Assembly (NCBI RefSeq): GCF_963676685.1
Contig: NC_092356.1
Coordinates: 47,827,601 to 47,891,600 of the forward strand
From: Mytilus edulis
Lineage: Eukaryota > Mollusca > Bivalvia > Mytilida > Mytilidae
DNA: 64,000 bases
Direction: 5' to 3'
This document shows, one piece after another, positions 43,763 to 53,920 of this stretch; the stretch's first letter is position 1, and each line of letters opens with the position of its first letter. Position numbers and translations under genes: made by a program. Under the pieces are notes generated by a model. It was given only the letters and a program-made list of their open reading frames with translations. It did no database searches and was not told the DNA's origin.

Positions 43763-45654
43763 CAATTATAAGAGGGCATTTGCTACGAGATAAAAAAAAA
43801 TCCATCATAATGATTCATTATTGAAAGTGAACTTTTATCAAAATAAGAAAAAAAGGCATCGCTGATGAATTATTCACCTGAAAGTAAATTATTCGACCAG
43901 ATTAAAACAATCATGTGACCTGCAATTTAACCCCTTGGGATATCAGAAGGAAATGAATGTCAACTTTGAAAGTGAAACCAGGGTAAATCATTTGGTTTAC
44001 TGATTCGATCAACAAAAACCCATTCTTAATATACACATAAAAATGATGATTAACATAAAATCTGAAATCAAACAGACCTAAATAAAAATTCCAATTGCAC
44101 GTTTTCACTATCTATACTTATGTTTATATAGGGTTATTTTAAAGGGGCACTAGCTACGAGATGTATAAAAAAAATCTAATATCTTTTTTTTGGCTCAATT
44201 AATAATGAAATGCAAATAGTGAAATAATAATTAGCTTTTAGCAGCCAGTTTTTTAGCTTATTTTGACAAAATTGATGCATACTGGCTCTTTGTTAGTTCG
44301 GCTGTTCAATTTATACAGTTGATACATAACCGATTGGCAGGTTAACTTTACGATTCAGTTAAAAACGATTGCCTAACCAATGTAGTGGAATGGGATTCTA
44401 GTTTTGTCCCTAAATTGTAATGCATTACACTTAATTACCATTACATTTTCAATTACCCTATCCCTGATGTCAGCACCGAAGTACTGTTGATACCATGAGG
44501 AATAGAGGAATGATAATCCATCAGTAAAAGTATCGACCCAGTGCTGTAAAGAATTAACAACACACTATAAATTGCATGCGTCAGAAGAGTTTTTCTAGAT
44601 TCGATCGTTTCCTTCAGGAACGCCCAAAGCCGAATATTTGTAAGCAAAGGATGTATAAGAACCGAAACAGTTGAAGAGTTGTGAGATCAAAGTCAATTTT
44701 GCCACAGGAAAACATTCGTCTATTAAATTAAAACCATTGTGTTTTTCTCGCTTATTGTATTTGTTAATTTTTTATTTATCAATATATACTTTTTCAGCAA
44801 AGTGTAAAATTTGACTGTACTACGCTGTACTCAAAGACTTGACACATGGATTGGACTCTTGGACTAGACTATTATTTTGGACTTGATTTGACTGATTGAC
44901 TTGACTACAAAGCGCTTTTACTATTTTTCTTTATCTCCAATTTATAATCTTAATAGTCATAAATGTGAAAAGTGTATATCTTCTCCGATTGATTATTAGA
45001 AACTGGACATTACACACGCAATTGTTTTATCTCGTAATATCTGTCGCTTAATCAGCATGCATTGCCAATTTTAGCTTTACTTTTCCATATCGTAATTGAA
45101 AGAAGATAATTTTTATAGTATTTTCACATTTTCACATTTAAAAGATTATGGATTGGAAAGAAAACTATTATTCATATTAATTGCATACCTATATTTTTTT
45201 TTATTTCTTTATTAAATTGAAATATTATCACAGTACTTTTTTCCCTTGAAAGTCATGGGTATATCAAATAGTCGGTATGTTTTGATAATTCAAATTTTGA
45301 ATCGATAAATTATTCGTATTGCATTACAGTTTCAATGTTAGGTTCCGTCATGTAACACAAAAAACAATTACTTTGTACTATAATCTGCAATGCCTATTGA
45401 TAGCTCGATGATCATCGATACTTGCATTTGAAGGTGATTTGAACCCCAAAAGTCAATGTCCAGTTGGAAGCGGGATTCATTATATTGTTGTTAGCAAAAT
45501 AAAAGTTTATCTATTTACTAAGCTTAAAACGCTTTCAATTAAATATGTTTGATAATTTTTTCTATTGACAAATTCACCTTTTACAGATGTGAAAAAAATT
45601 ATCGATCAAGTATGCATAATATCTTCCTGATTACAAAAGTGTAACATAGAAACT

Positions 45655-45920
45655 CATAGATACCAGGATTACAATTAGGTACATTTAAACGCGTGTTTCG
45701 TCCACTAAAGAATGGTCAGTGACGTTCGAATAAAAAAGTATGAATATTCCAAATACAGTACGCAGTTGAAGAGCACGGAGGACCCAAAATCTTAAAAGGC
45801 TTTGCCAAATACAGCTTTGGTAATATATTCCTGGGATAGATAATCCGTTGTATTTCGAACAAGTATAATGTTTATAAACAGTTAATTTATAATTATGACA
45901 ATCACCATGATTATTTTTGG
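45655..45920 (+). mobile_element. Dispersed repeat (GAAGAGCATTGAGGACC family)
   Basis: ATACCAGGATTACAATTAGG, then GAAGAGCACGGAGGACCC, GCCAAATACAGCTTTGGTAA and TATTCCTGGGATAGATAATC match the copy at 12880-13080. A second left-end fragment lies at 46060-46110 (TGGATTACAATTTTGTACGC). Confidence 0.7.
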
Positions 45921-45929
45921 GACCGCTAC

Positions 45930-46060
45930 AGCTTGTTGTTCAGTGTGAGCCAAGGCTCCGTGTTGAAGGCTGTACCTTTTATGGTTTACCTTTTACAAAT
46001 TGTGACTTGGATGGAGAGTTGTCTCATTAGTACTCATACTACATCTTCTTAAATCATTAT
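45930..46060 (-). mobile_element. Inverted GAAGATGTGG-family repeat
   Basis: GTGAGCCAAGGCTCCGTGTT, then GTGACTTGGATGGAGAGTTG and ACTCATACTACATCTTCTTA, is the reverse complement of the 40390-40529 copy. It sits between a GAAGAGCATTGAGGACC copy and a truncated second one, so it probably inserted into that family. Confidence 0.7.
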
Positions 46061-46184
46061 GGATTACAATTTTGTACGCCAGACGCGCGTTTTGTCTTTA
46101 AAAATTCTATTTTATGAATACTTTTCTCATTTAAAAAAGAAACATCTTTCACAAACTGAACTGTGGTCATTTCTATTCAACACC

Positions 46185-46640
46185 CCGAATAGTCAATCTA
46201 GTGAATGTTGAAATTATTCCTTCGTAAATTTTACGGACGCCATCACGAATTGGCTGACTGTTATGGATTAACCGTTTCACAAATGATATCGGATATGTTC
46301 CTTACGTCGTAACTGCAATCCCCTTCCCTTTCATGAATGTGACCTACCGAATTAGACTATTTACCGGATTTGTTATCACATAAGCAACACGACGGGTGCC
46401 ACATGTGGAGCAGGATCTGCTTACCCTTCCGGAGCACCTAAGATCACCTCTAGTTTTTGGTGGGGTTCGTGTTGCCTATTCTTTAGTTTTCTATGTTGTG
46501 TCGTTTGTGCTGTTTTTTGTTTGTTTGTCTTTTTCATTTTTAGCCATGGCGTTGTCAGTTTATTTTCGATTAATGAGTTTGACTGTCCCTCTGGTATCTT
46601 TCGTCCCTCTTTTTTTAAATCAATATCGCAATCAATAATT
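46185..46640 (+). mobile_element. Dispersed repeat, long GGTGGGGTTCGTGTTG copy
   Basis: The right part (GTTTTTGGTGGGGTTCGTGT, then GAGTTTGACTGTCCCTCTGG) is shared with 42509-42690; the left part (GTGGAGCAGGATCTGCTTAC) is shared, inverted, with 35950-35985. The left border near 46185-46250 is a guess. Confidence 0.6.
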
Positions 46641-46854
46641 TTAATTATGCTCGAGAATCTGCAGAACTCATATCTAATTCACTCTCATACGATAAGGCGT
46701 AAATTGTTTTACCATATCTTTATAACAAACAATACATGTATATATGTGTCCCAAGCAACACGACTGCTGCTGTTTTCTTTTACTATGCCTTTTATTTCCT
46801 AATCCTTTGATATCCTGCAAAAAAATTAAACTTTCCAAATTTTTCATCATAATA

Positions 46855-47150
46855 AAATTGAGAATGGAAATGGGGAATGTGCCAAAGAGACAACAACCCG
46901 ACCATAGAAAAACTTTACCAAGTGTGTAGAATCTAGACAATACCGTGTTTTTACCTCCAAGTTGAAGAGTTCAAGTTCTACCATTGGTCAATAATAATGT
47001 ATTCGGAATGGGCGTGATTTTTATCTTCCGATAGATGGCGCAACATTGTTATCACAAATGTTGGCTCAATCCGCCAAGGGTGAAGAGAGCGGGGGTGGAT
47101 CGTAACCCTTGGCTAGCGAAGATGGCACCCGGAGGCGTCCTTCAGTATTT
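46855..47150 (-). mobile_element. Broken inverted copy of the 30.7-31.0 kb repeat
   Basis: GAGAATGGAAATGGGGAATG and CAACAACCCGACCA on the left and CACCCGGAGGCGTCCTTCAG on the right are inverted pieces of 30690-31015. Unrelated sequence separates them. Confidence 0.55.
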
Positions 47151-47321
47151 TGTCAATAAGGTTCCTTCAACCTGTAATTTTTATTTCTAATTATATGCGC
47201 ACTTTTTCGTAAAAGCAACAGTAAAGTCTCTGAAATATATACCGTAATTGTCTACCAAGACACTACAACATAAGCATTACACCCTCCTGTAATAAATATG
47301 ACTGTTTTGGTTGAAATCATC

Positions 47322-47475
47322 CTCCGCCCTTAAACATAGCTGTCATGATTGACATTACCCTTCACCCTTAAACATAACTTTCATGGGTGATATCACCTCA
47401 TCACTTAAACATAGCGGTCATATGTGATATCATGTTTCGCCCTTAAACATAGCTTTCATTGTTGGTATAACCCTT
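47322..47475 (+). repeat. Four ~38-bp tandem units
   Basis: CCCTTAAACATAGCTGTCAT-like units occur with TAAACAT at 47331, 47369, 47406 and 47444. Period 37-38 bases, moderately diverged. Confidence 0.8.
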
Positions 47476-48526
47476 TGCCTTGTGTATGGCTGGATTTTCG
47501 GTCTTTGCATCCATCCGTCCATCTCATTTTAGGATTTATTTATTAACGATAGGTTAAAAATTTGGTTTAAGGTTAGTTGTTGTGCCAGCAGCATAAAATT
47601 AAGAAATGACATACATTACGATGTAAACAGGTATATTTTTGCCAAACTAGGGTGTCTTTCCATAATATGAACTAAACATAAATGCGATAGTGCGAACAGC
47701 CCATGGTGTTTAAATTATGGACTCATTTTCTTTTTTTTTATCTTTTCCAAATGACCACCATTTGCAGCAGCATCATTGATGTATTTCAAAAATAGATTTT
47801 ATATTTATAATATCAAAATTGTTACAATTCATGGCCACAAAACAAAAAAGCATTAAATACAAAATCATAAAGAATTACTTGGAACACTGTGTCTCGCCTA
47901 CGATTGTTGCTGTCAATGTAAAATTTTAATGCTGACTTTTAAAAAGTTCAATTCTCAGTAAAATACATAAAATTCCGTGAAGGTTTGATAAAATTATTGA
48001 CGGCTGAGTCTAAAAGCTAACTATAAAAAAATAAGTCCATTTAACAGAAGAATATGGCAAATGAAAATAAATCTTTTCAAAATTTGCTCTGGATACTGTC
48101 TATGGATCTTTAACACGCTTCTCTTCAAATTTGACAAAAAAAATCCATGAAGGTTTGCCAAAGCATTCGATGCCATAAACACATTAACACTGACTGAACC
48201 TAAACATTGACGGCATTGAAGCCGACGCCGGAATCTATGATCGCTACTTCTTGCTTTCTAGACATAAATGTCGAAGCACAATAACAGAATGATAATAAAT
48301 AATGATAATTCAATAAAATATAGTATTATTAAGTATAAATTATTACGAAAATTCTTCTTTTATATAATAAAAAATGTCGAATTACATAATCATGCATGTA
48401 GATGTTCTAAAGATGACCTTTACTCTCTTTGTTGGCGAAATGTACTTTTGACGAGTGAAAATCAAGTTCCATATACAGCTGAAACAAAAATTTATCAACC
48501 CTATCTATTGTTGGTATCATTAGCGA

Positions 48527-48554
48527 CAGGTGCGAGCTTTAATTTGTATAAATA
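48527..48554 (+). promoter_or_regulatory. Core promoter of secreted-protein gene B: CAGGTG and TATAAATA
   Basis: CAGGTG (48527-48532) precedes TATAAATA (48547-48554) with the same 20-base spacing as in copy A, inside the shared context GACAGGTGC. A start site near 48577-48582 is expected. Confidence 0.65.
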
Positions 48555-48577
48555 CATTCATTCACTCACAGACTTCC

Positions 48578-48639
48578 ACGTGCATTTCTTCGGTAGATAT
48601 CCGAGGTAGGCACACACTATTAAGAATCCAGCAATTCCG
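48578..48639 (+). other. Non-coding exon 1 of secreted-protein gene B
   Basis: GCATTTCTTCGGTAGATATC, CGAGGTAGGC and AGCAATTCCG before GTAAGT (intron from 48640) align with exon 1 of copy A. The 1,286-base 5'UTR intron ends at the acceptor AAATTTCAG (49925). The short open frame running through this region is incidental. Confidence 0.65.
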
Positions 48640-49589
48640 GTAAGTTATATTCTAGATTGTTAATTTTTTGTAAAAAAAAAAAAAAACCCAACGCTTTTAT
48701 AATTAAATGCGTCCGAAGCGCTTTTCTAAATTTACCTTTATCATGGACGCTCAAAGCTTAATGTTTGAAAGCCGAGGTTTATAAGAACCGAAACAGTTAA
48801 AGAGCTATATAACCCAAAAATACCTAACAAAAATACCCAAATCAATCTAAACTCAACTTTGCCTGGGGGAGTTGAAAATTTAGTTTCTTAATAATTTCTA
48901 ATTCTATAAAAGACAATTTTATAAAGGTTTGTTATAAATCATGTCAGTACAGAAGTTCTCACTACTGAGCTCATTATACCTTCGGGGACGCGTAAATGTT
49001 CAGTTATTTTCACGTTCAATAAATTTGTCAGAACAAGTTCTGTGCTGTTAATTTCTCTTGGATAAAGGTTTTAGAAAAATTAAATAACTTAAACGAAGCA
49101 TCCTATTTATTTTATAATAAGTATTCCCCTTTTAAATTAATATATTAGAGGGATGAAAAACATAACCTGTTATTGTTTCAATCTTAAATTGTGAAAAAAA
49201 GTAATGACAACTGATTAAGTGCTAAATGTGTCTTCAGTAGAAATGAATTATAAGTATGATTTTGTTTGTCTGATATACACTATCTATCTTTAAACATAGT
49301 TAGTGTTAATCCTATTTATATGTTCCCCGTTCACTCAAGAACAACTAAAGTAGTCTTTTTTATAAAATGCATTTAAATGCAGGGTGTTTTTTCTTTCAAT
49401 AATACAAATTGAAAGGGAAATACCTCAGTCATATTGAACAATTTCACAAATCCTGTGGTTTCATGATAAAAAGTTGTTCCATTTTACTATGTTTAGTTAT
49501 ATAAAACATAAACAACGCTAAGCAACAAAATTTCACTAGCGGTATTCACAACTACATATTTTTCTGCATTTCAAGTTTAAAGTAAACAG

Positions 49590-49735
49590 ACAATTTGGTT
49601 GTTTTTCACGTTGATAGCTTCGTTGATTGATAGCGTTTCATTTTGTCATTTTTTATGGACTTCTCCTTTTTCGAACTTTTTGAGAATTCAGTGCTTTTGT
49701 TTTCTTTTTTTTTCGCTGTTTATGTTGAAATTTTC
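49590..49735 (+). mobile_element. Dispersed repeat fragment in intron of gene B
   Basis: TTGATAGCGTTTCATTTTGT, then TATGGACTTCTCCTTTTTCG and GAGAATTCAGTGCTTTTG, corresponds to the right end of the repeat at 41171-41494 and to the insert in the pseudogene at 53098-53192. It is absent from the intron of copy A. Confidence 0.55.
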
Positions 49736-49934
49736 TAATATTGTTTGGTTTTTGCACTTTGTATTGACAAATTACGTTGTTAAACATAAGATATATTTAG
49801 ACATATTGCACTTTCATCACACATGCACCACACAAACAAATTAACAATATGACCCGTTACATTTGTAAATTAACTATTTTTGTTACTAGTATTATACTAA
49901 TCCTATGTTCTTAACTAAATTTCAGGTCTCCAAA

Positions 49935-51986
49935 ATGAAGTACCTATTGGTATTCTGTTTAGTTGTCTCGGCTTCTTATGCAGCAATAGATGAACATAGG
50001 ATTTCGCTCATTGAAAGAAAGTTTGAAGATTTGGCAAGGCAACTTATGTTAACAGAACTGGCGATGGGAGAACGAACACGATCCAACTACGATTCTGGAA
50101 TCAAGCAGGTCCGAAGTACAGCTGATGGTACAAAATCGTATTTTGTTTCAACTCATACATTCAACTCAGTTTGTTCTATTCATGAACACTCTAACAATGA
50201 CAGAACCGTTGGTATGGGTGAATTCACTGCTAACCTTAATGGTGTAGAATTTAGAACAAGACACAATGACTATAGACTAAGGATGCCCCATAGAAGATCG
50301 AAGGCCTATCATGCTCTAGAAGATATTCCTTTACCACCTACTCCACCATCAGTGCTCCGAAAGCGTACATTACCGGAACAAATAAAGGAATTGCACAATT
50401 ATTTTAGAGCATTCTCCTTCCAAAACTTTCACTTCAGAGACTATCGTCCATATTTCAAACCTGTATTATGTTACTTGGAAGGAACATGGACCGTCGATAC
50501 AAAAACACTAAATGAACCATTTGAAAGCGATCGCCATCATATTGATGCAACAAGCTGGTTCGACCTACAAGAAAAGATTAGGTTTACATCGTATACTGGT
50601 GGAAAACACCACTTGGAAAACTTTTCATACTTGCCAACGACTATTATGAACATGGTAAATGGAACACCCGAGTATGCACAATGGAATTACAGAATAGTTT
50701 GTCATCCATTGAAGAAAGATTTGCCATTATCTGCTATGAAGCCTGTTGACGATATGGCGGCTAGAATTGGACACAGATGGAATATAACAAGATTTGCCCA
50801 TTCGAGAGCAGCAAGATTTGTATTGGCTCCTGATTATAATGGAAACAGGAACAAATATGAATGGCAAAATGGATATGGTTCATTTCCTGATAGAAGAACT
50901 TCAATCAACAGTGTTCTTGACTGGATCATGTCAGAGATTCCAGGGAAAGACAACTATCCAGCAAAGTTGACCGATACCACATTTGGAAAGAGAATACTAG
51001 ACCCAAGAGTACGAAATGCAACTGAACTTAATACTGGATATTATCACAGGTACTTTAGACACGAAAGGAAAGGGGCCATGGGGACATTCAACGCCCACAG
51101 AGGATATTCAGATAGAAATCTGTTTGTTGCTCAGACATCAAATCCAAATGTAGCCGAGATGAAAATTAAATGGTGTGGTAAAGATGAACACACCCACAAA
51201 CCTTTCTGCAAAGAAGAAGGAGTAAGATATTCATACGCAATTCCACTAGAAATCATATACTTGAATCCTTTGATGACTTGGAATCCGTACAATATAGAGC
51301 ACATTTCCGATCACAGAAAAGCAAATATAGTAACAAAAAATGGTAGGAATGGCGGTCTTACTCAAGACAAAGCATACAATGGTACATCATTTAACAAGTA
51401 CTACAGAACTCCGGTCGAGTTTTACCAAACCGCACACACCACAGTCGATAAAGACGCAGCAGATACTGCAAGAGGAACAGTTGGTGTACTTGACAAACAT
51501 GGCAACGTTAAAAGGGTCCTATCATCAGGAGTTCGTATAACATTACCTGATATCCCAGGAATTGGAAAAATCAGAATGAGATACCCAGTCATGCCAATAA
51601 CAAGTGAAGGAAGTCAGATTGGAAAAGAGGTAGAAGCCGTCAAAGATGTATTGAACCACTTAGAAACAATGGGAGCTTATCTTCAAGAGAGACCAAGTGC
51701 ATTGTCTGGAGGCGGTAATGCTAAGGCAGATGCACATTTCCGTACATCCGTGACTAACCAAGATCCACCAGGCCATCACTTTCACGAAATGTTCATTCCC
51801 AACGAGGACATGATCGATCTAAGTAAAGGTCATACAATCACGGTTGTGACAACAACAGATAACTCACATGACCATAAAATTGAAGTATCTTATGACCAAC
51901 ATACACACAAGTACATTATTCATAAATGCGATGGTCAGGATAAATGTTGGGATGGCCACACTGCTGAACTATTCAGGCTTGAATAG
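49935..51986 (+). CDS. Secreted 683-residue protein, unknown family, copy B
   Basis: This is the paralog of copy A, again a single coding exon of 683 residues. An in-frame ATG exists 30 bases upstream (49905), but the acceptor AAATTTCAG lies between, so translation should start at 49935 with MKYLLVFCLVVSASYAA, a signal peptide. All seven mature cysteines, all five sequons and the whole histidine-rich C-terminus (HHFH, HDH, HTH, CDGQDKCWDGH) are kept. Differences cluster at residues 50-72, 116-153 and 454-502, while long blocks such as FRAFSFQNFHFRDYRPYF are invariant. Many blocks are also identical at silent sites, pointing to recent duplication or gene conversion. The function is unknown; it cannot be assigned to a described enzyme family from motifs. 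Shared promoter layout suggests co-expression with copy A. Confidence 0.95.
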   Translation: MKYLLVFCLVVSASYAAIDEHRISLIERKFEDLARQLMLTELAMGERTRSNYDSGIKQVRSTADGTKSYFVSTHTFNSVCSIHEHSNNDRTVGMGEFTANLNGVEFRTRHNDYRLRMPHRRSKAYHALEDIPLPPTPPSVLRKRTLPEQIKELHNYFRAFSFQNFHFRDYRPYFKPVLCYLEGTWTVDTKTLNEPFESDRHHIDATSWFDLQEKIRFTSYTGGKHHLENFSYLPTTIMNMVNGTPEYAQWNYRIVCHPLKKDLPLSAMKPVDDMAARIGHRWNITRFAHSRAARFVLAPDYNGNRNKYEWQNGYGSFPDRRTSINSVLDWIMSEIPGKDNYPAKLTDTTFGKRILDPRVRNATELNTGYYHRYFRHERKGAMGTFNAHRGYSDRNLFVAQTSNPNVAEMKIKWCGKDEHTHKPFCKEEGVRYSYAIPLEIIYLNPLMTWNPYNIEHISDHRKANIVTKNGRNGGLTQDKAYNGTSFNKYYRTPVEFYQTAHTTVDKDAADTARGTVGVLDKHGNVKRVLSSGVRITLPDIPGIGKIRMRYPVMPITSEGSQIGKEVEAVKDVLNHLETMGAYLQERPSALSGGGNAKADAHFRTSVTNQDPPGHHFHEMFIPNEDMIDLSKGHTITVVTTTDNSHDHKIEVSYDQHTHKYIIHKCDGQDKCWDGHTAELFRLE

Positions 51987-52025
51987 GTCTTTTTATAATA
52001 TTATGGCAATTTCATTTTGGTATTA

Positions 52026-52031
52026 ATTAAA
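52026..52031 (+). terminator. Variant poly(A) signal of gene B
   Basis: ATTAAA lies 39 bases after the stop codon, at the place where copy A has AATAAA, and is followed by the conserved CAACTCAACCCAAAGAGTG. The change may weaken the site. Confidence 0.5.
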
Positions 52032-52189
52032 AAAAAATTATCAACTCAACCCAAAGAGTGTTATCGTTTTTTCTTAAAATGTCCTGTTTTGTACAATCTC
52101 TGAAGTGTTATAATTTTTCCTAAAATGTCATGAACCAAGTCAGAAATACTTGTATAACAGTTGTTATCAAATAATTCGTGTCTATGTAT

Positions 52190-52625
52190 GTAGCATTGAC
52201 GTTTGTTTTGTTATTCTTCTATGTTTCTGTTCTTCCGTTGTTTTTCTCTTATAGTTTATGTGTTTCCCTCAGTTTAAGTTTGTGTATATATATAGATGTG
52301 GTATGAGTGTCAATGAGACAACTCTGCATCGAAGTCACAATTTATTTAAGTAAACCATCATAGGTCAAAGTAAGGTCTTCAACACGGAGCCTTGGCTTAA
52401 ACCGAATAGAAAGATATACAGGGCCCCAAAATGACTAGTGTAAAACCATTTCAAAGGGAAACCAAAAGTATAATCTATATAATAAACGAAAAACTAGAAA
52501 CACTTATGAACCACATCAACAAACGACAACTACTGAACATCAGATTCCTGACTTGGTACCCGGATTTGTGTTCTATCAATCGATTTATTTTAAACAGTGG
52601 TTTACTACTGTTGCCTTTATTTATC
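52190..52625 (+). mobile_element. Dispersed repeat split by another repeat
   Basis: The outer element (GTTTCTGTTCTTCCGTTGTT, GTGTTTCCCTCAGTTTAAG on the left; ACCCGGATTTGTGTTCTATC and CAGTGGTTTACTACTGTTGC on the right) matches the uninterrupted reverse complement of 36381-36560. It interrupts the conserved 3' flank of gene B. Confidence 0.7.
52285..52557 (+). mobile_element. Nested GAAGATGTGG-family repeat, long form
   Basis: AGATGTGGTATGAGTGTCAA, then CTTCAACACGGAGCCTTGGC, CTAGTGTAAAACCATTTCAA, ATCAACAAACGACAACTACT and GATTCCTGACTTGGTA sit inside the element at 52190-52625. The copy at 53645-53920 is close in sequence and length. Confidence 0.75.
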
Positions 52626-52981
52626 AATAGAATGTTGCTAGAAAGTCATTGAACTTTGTGCACAAATACTTTTTTCACTCAAAAATGTTGTGATAAACTC
52701 TAAGCTTAGTCTTTTAAATTTATTTTAACATTATTTAGATCAACAACTTTGACGTTGCCAACGATATTGGTGTCTCTTTGAAAACATACAGTAAATAGAG
52801 TAGAGTTATTCCAATTTAAGCTCTTTCCCTTCACAACAAATATGAAGGAGTCACAAAAAAGGGATCAATACTCTTTCATACAACCACAGTCTCATTGAAG
52901 AAAGGACACATTCAGTCAAAATAAACTCATCATGAAAATAAGACTGCAATAAAAAGAAATCGATATTTAGCTAAATATATC

Positions 52982-53222
52982 AAAATCACTGTTATGACAA
53001 CAACAGGCAACTCATATGACTATAGTAGTGAATTATCTTTCGACCAATACACTCACACGTACACTATCCATAAATGCGATGGTCAGATTAAATGTTGTTT
53101 TTCATTTGTTCCTTTGGTCGATAGCGCTTGGTATTTAGTGTTTATTGACTTCCCAGTCTGGAATTATTGGGTGTTTTTTTTTATACTTTTTTGTGACGGA
53201 CACACTGCTGAATTATGTAGGC
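52982..53222 (+). pseudogene. C-terminal fragment of a third secreted-protein copy
   Basis: The fragment matches residues from about 634 to the end of copies A and B (TTTDNSHDHKIEVSYDQHTH, HKCDGQDKC, DGHTAEL). It lacks the other ~630 residues and a promoter. A ~96-base insertion (53098-53192) of a dispersed repeat splits the CW/DGH site but leaves the frame open. Three histidines of the metal-like motif are tyrosines here (NSYDY, DQYTH). Faint similarity may reach back to about 52955 (ATCGATATTTAGCTAAA). It lies about 1 kb after copy B, beyond the duplicated 3' flank. I judge it a decaying partial duplicate; expression as part of a read-through transcript cannot be excluded. Confidence 0.85.
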
Positions 53223-53644
53223 CTGTATATGTTACTCATGCAATTCTAGGGCAGATTTTATATTAAAGATTTTATGAACTGGATTCATCAAAATTTATAA
53301 GCAATATAAATACCTTTTCCGGTTGTTATTTGTAAATTACGAAAGGGCATGAAGTGAAACATACGTTTCTTAACTTCTATCAAAGAACTTATCATTAACT
53401 TTTGTAATAAAATATATCGATAAAAAAATCTTTGGATGTTTTAGATAACTACGTACGTTTGATGGTCCTTTTATTCTGTTGACAGTTTTGACTTTTCACT
53501 CCTGCACTATTCGTCCACACAATCTTAACATAAGCAAACATAAGTTTTCTTATCTAATCAAATGGTCATTTTGTAAAACGGAATGCAAATATATTTGCTG
53601 CAACTCATTTAAAGCCTTCTTCACTAATGAGAGAGGTAAATTGA

Positions 53645-53920
53645 TATGAGTAGATGTGGTAAGGGTGCCAATGAAACAACTGATCATCCATGTCACAGTT
53701 TGTGAATGTAAACCAATATAGGTCAAAGTGTGGTTTAACACTGCCCTTGTCTTATAATGAACAGCAAGCTATAAATTGCCACAAAATGACCAGTGAAAAA
53801 ACCATTCAAATGGGAATACCAACATTTTAATCTATATAAAAAACGAGAAAAACTAGAAACACTTACCAACCACATCAACAAACGACTACTACTGAACATC
53901 AAATTCCTGACTTAGGACAT
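53645..53920 (+). mobile_element. Dispersed repeat (GAAGATGTGG family), long form
   Basis: GAGTAGATGTGGTAAGGGTG, GTAAACCAATATAGGTCAAA, AATGACCAGTGAAAAAACCA and ATCAACAAACGACTACTACT follow the layout of the copy at 52285-52557. It ends near CAAATTCCTGACTTAGGACA. Confidence 0.75.

Larger units (their letters stand above)
41720..48500. other. Gene-free, repeat-rich stretch between the paralogs
   Basis: No conserved coding region is seen. It includes dispersed repeats at 42509-42690, 42820-43045, 45655-46060, 46185-46640 and 46855-47150, an assembly gap at 43663-43762, a short tandem repeat at 47322-47475, and a diverged repeat near 44455-44700 (TCAGCACCGAAGTACTGTTG, then ATAAGAACCGAAACAGTTGA) that is also present near 48720-48990. 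Confidence 0.55.

Noticed and set aside
48268-48609. 113-residue open frame
   Set aside because: It runs over the TATA box and non-coding exon 1 of gene B, has low-complexity AT-rich composition at its start, and resembles no protein.
49905-49934. Ten extra N-terminal residues (MFLTKFQVSK) on copy B
   Set aside because: A splice acceptor AAATTTCAG ends at 49925 inside this stretch, copy A has no counterpart, and the signal peptide begins at the methionine at 49935.
33104-51986. Tyrosinase, hemocyanin or lectin identity for the secreted paralogs
   Set aside because: The spacing of histidines does not follow the copper sites of tyrosinase or hemocyanin, and no lectin, peptidase or EGF-type cysteine pattern is visible.
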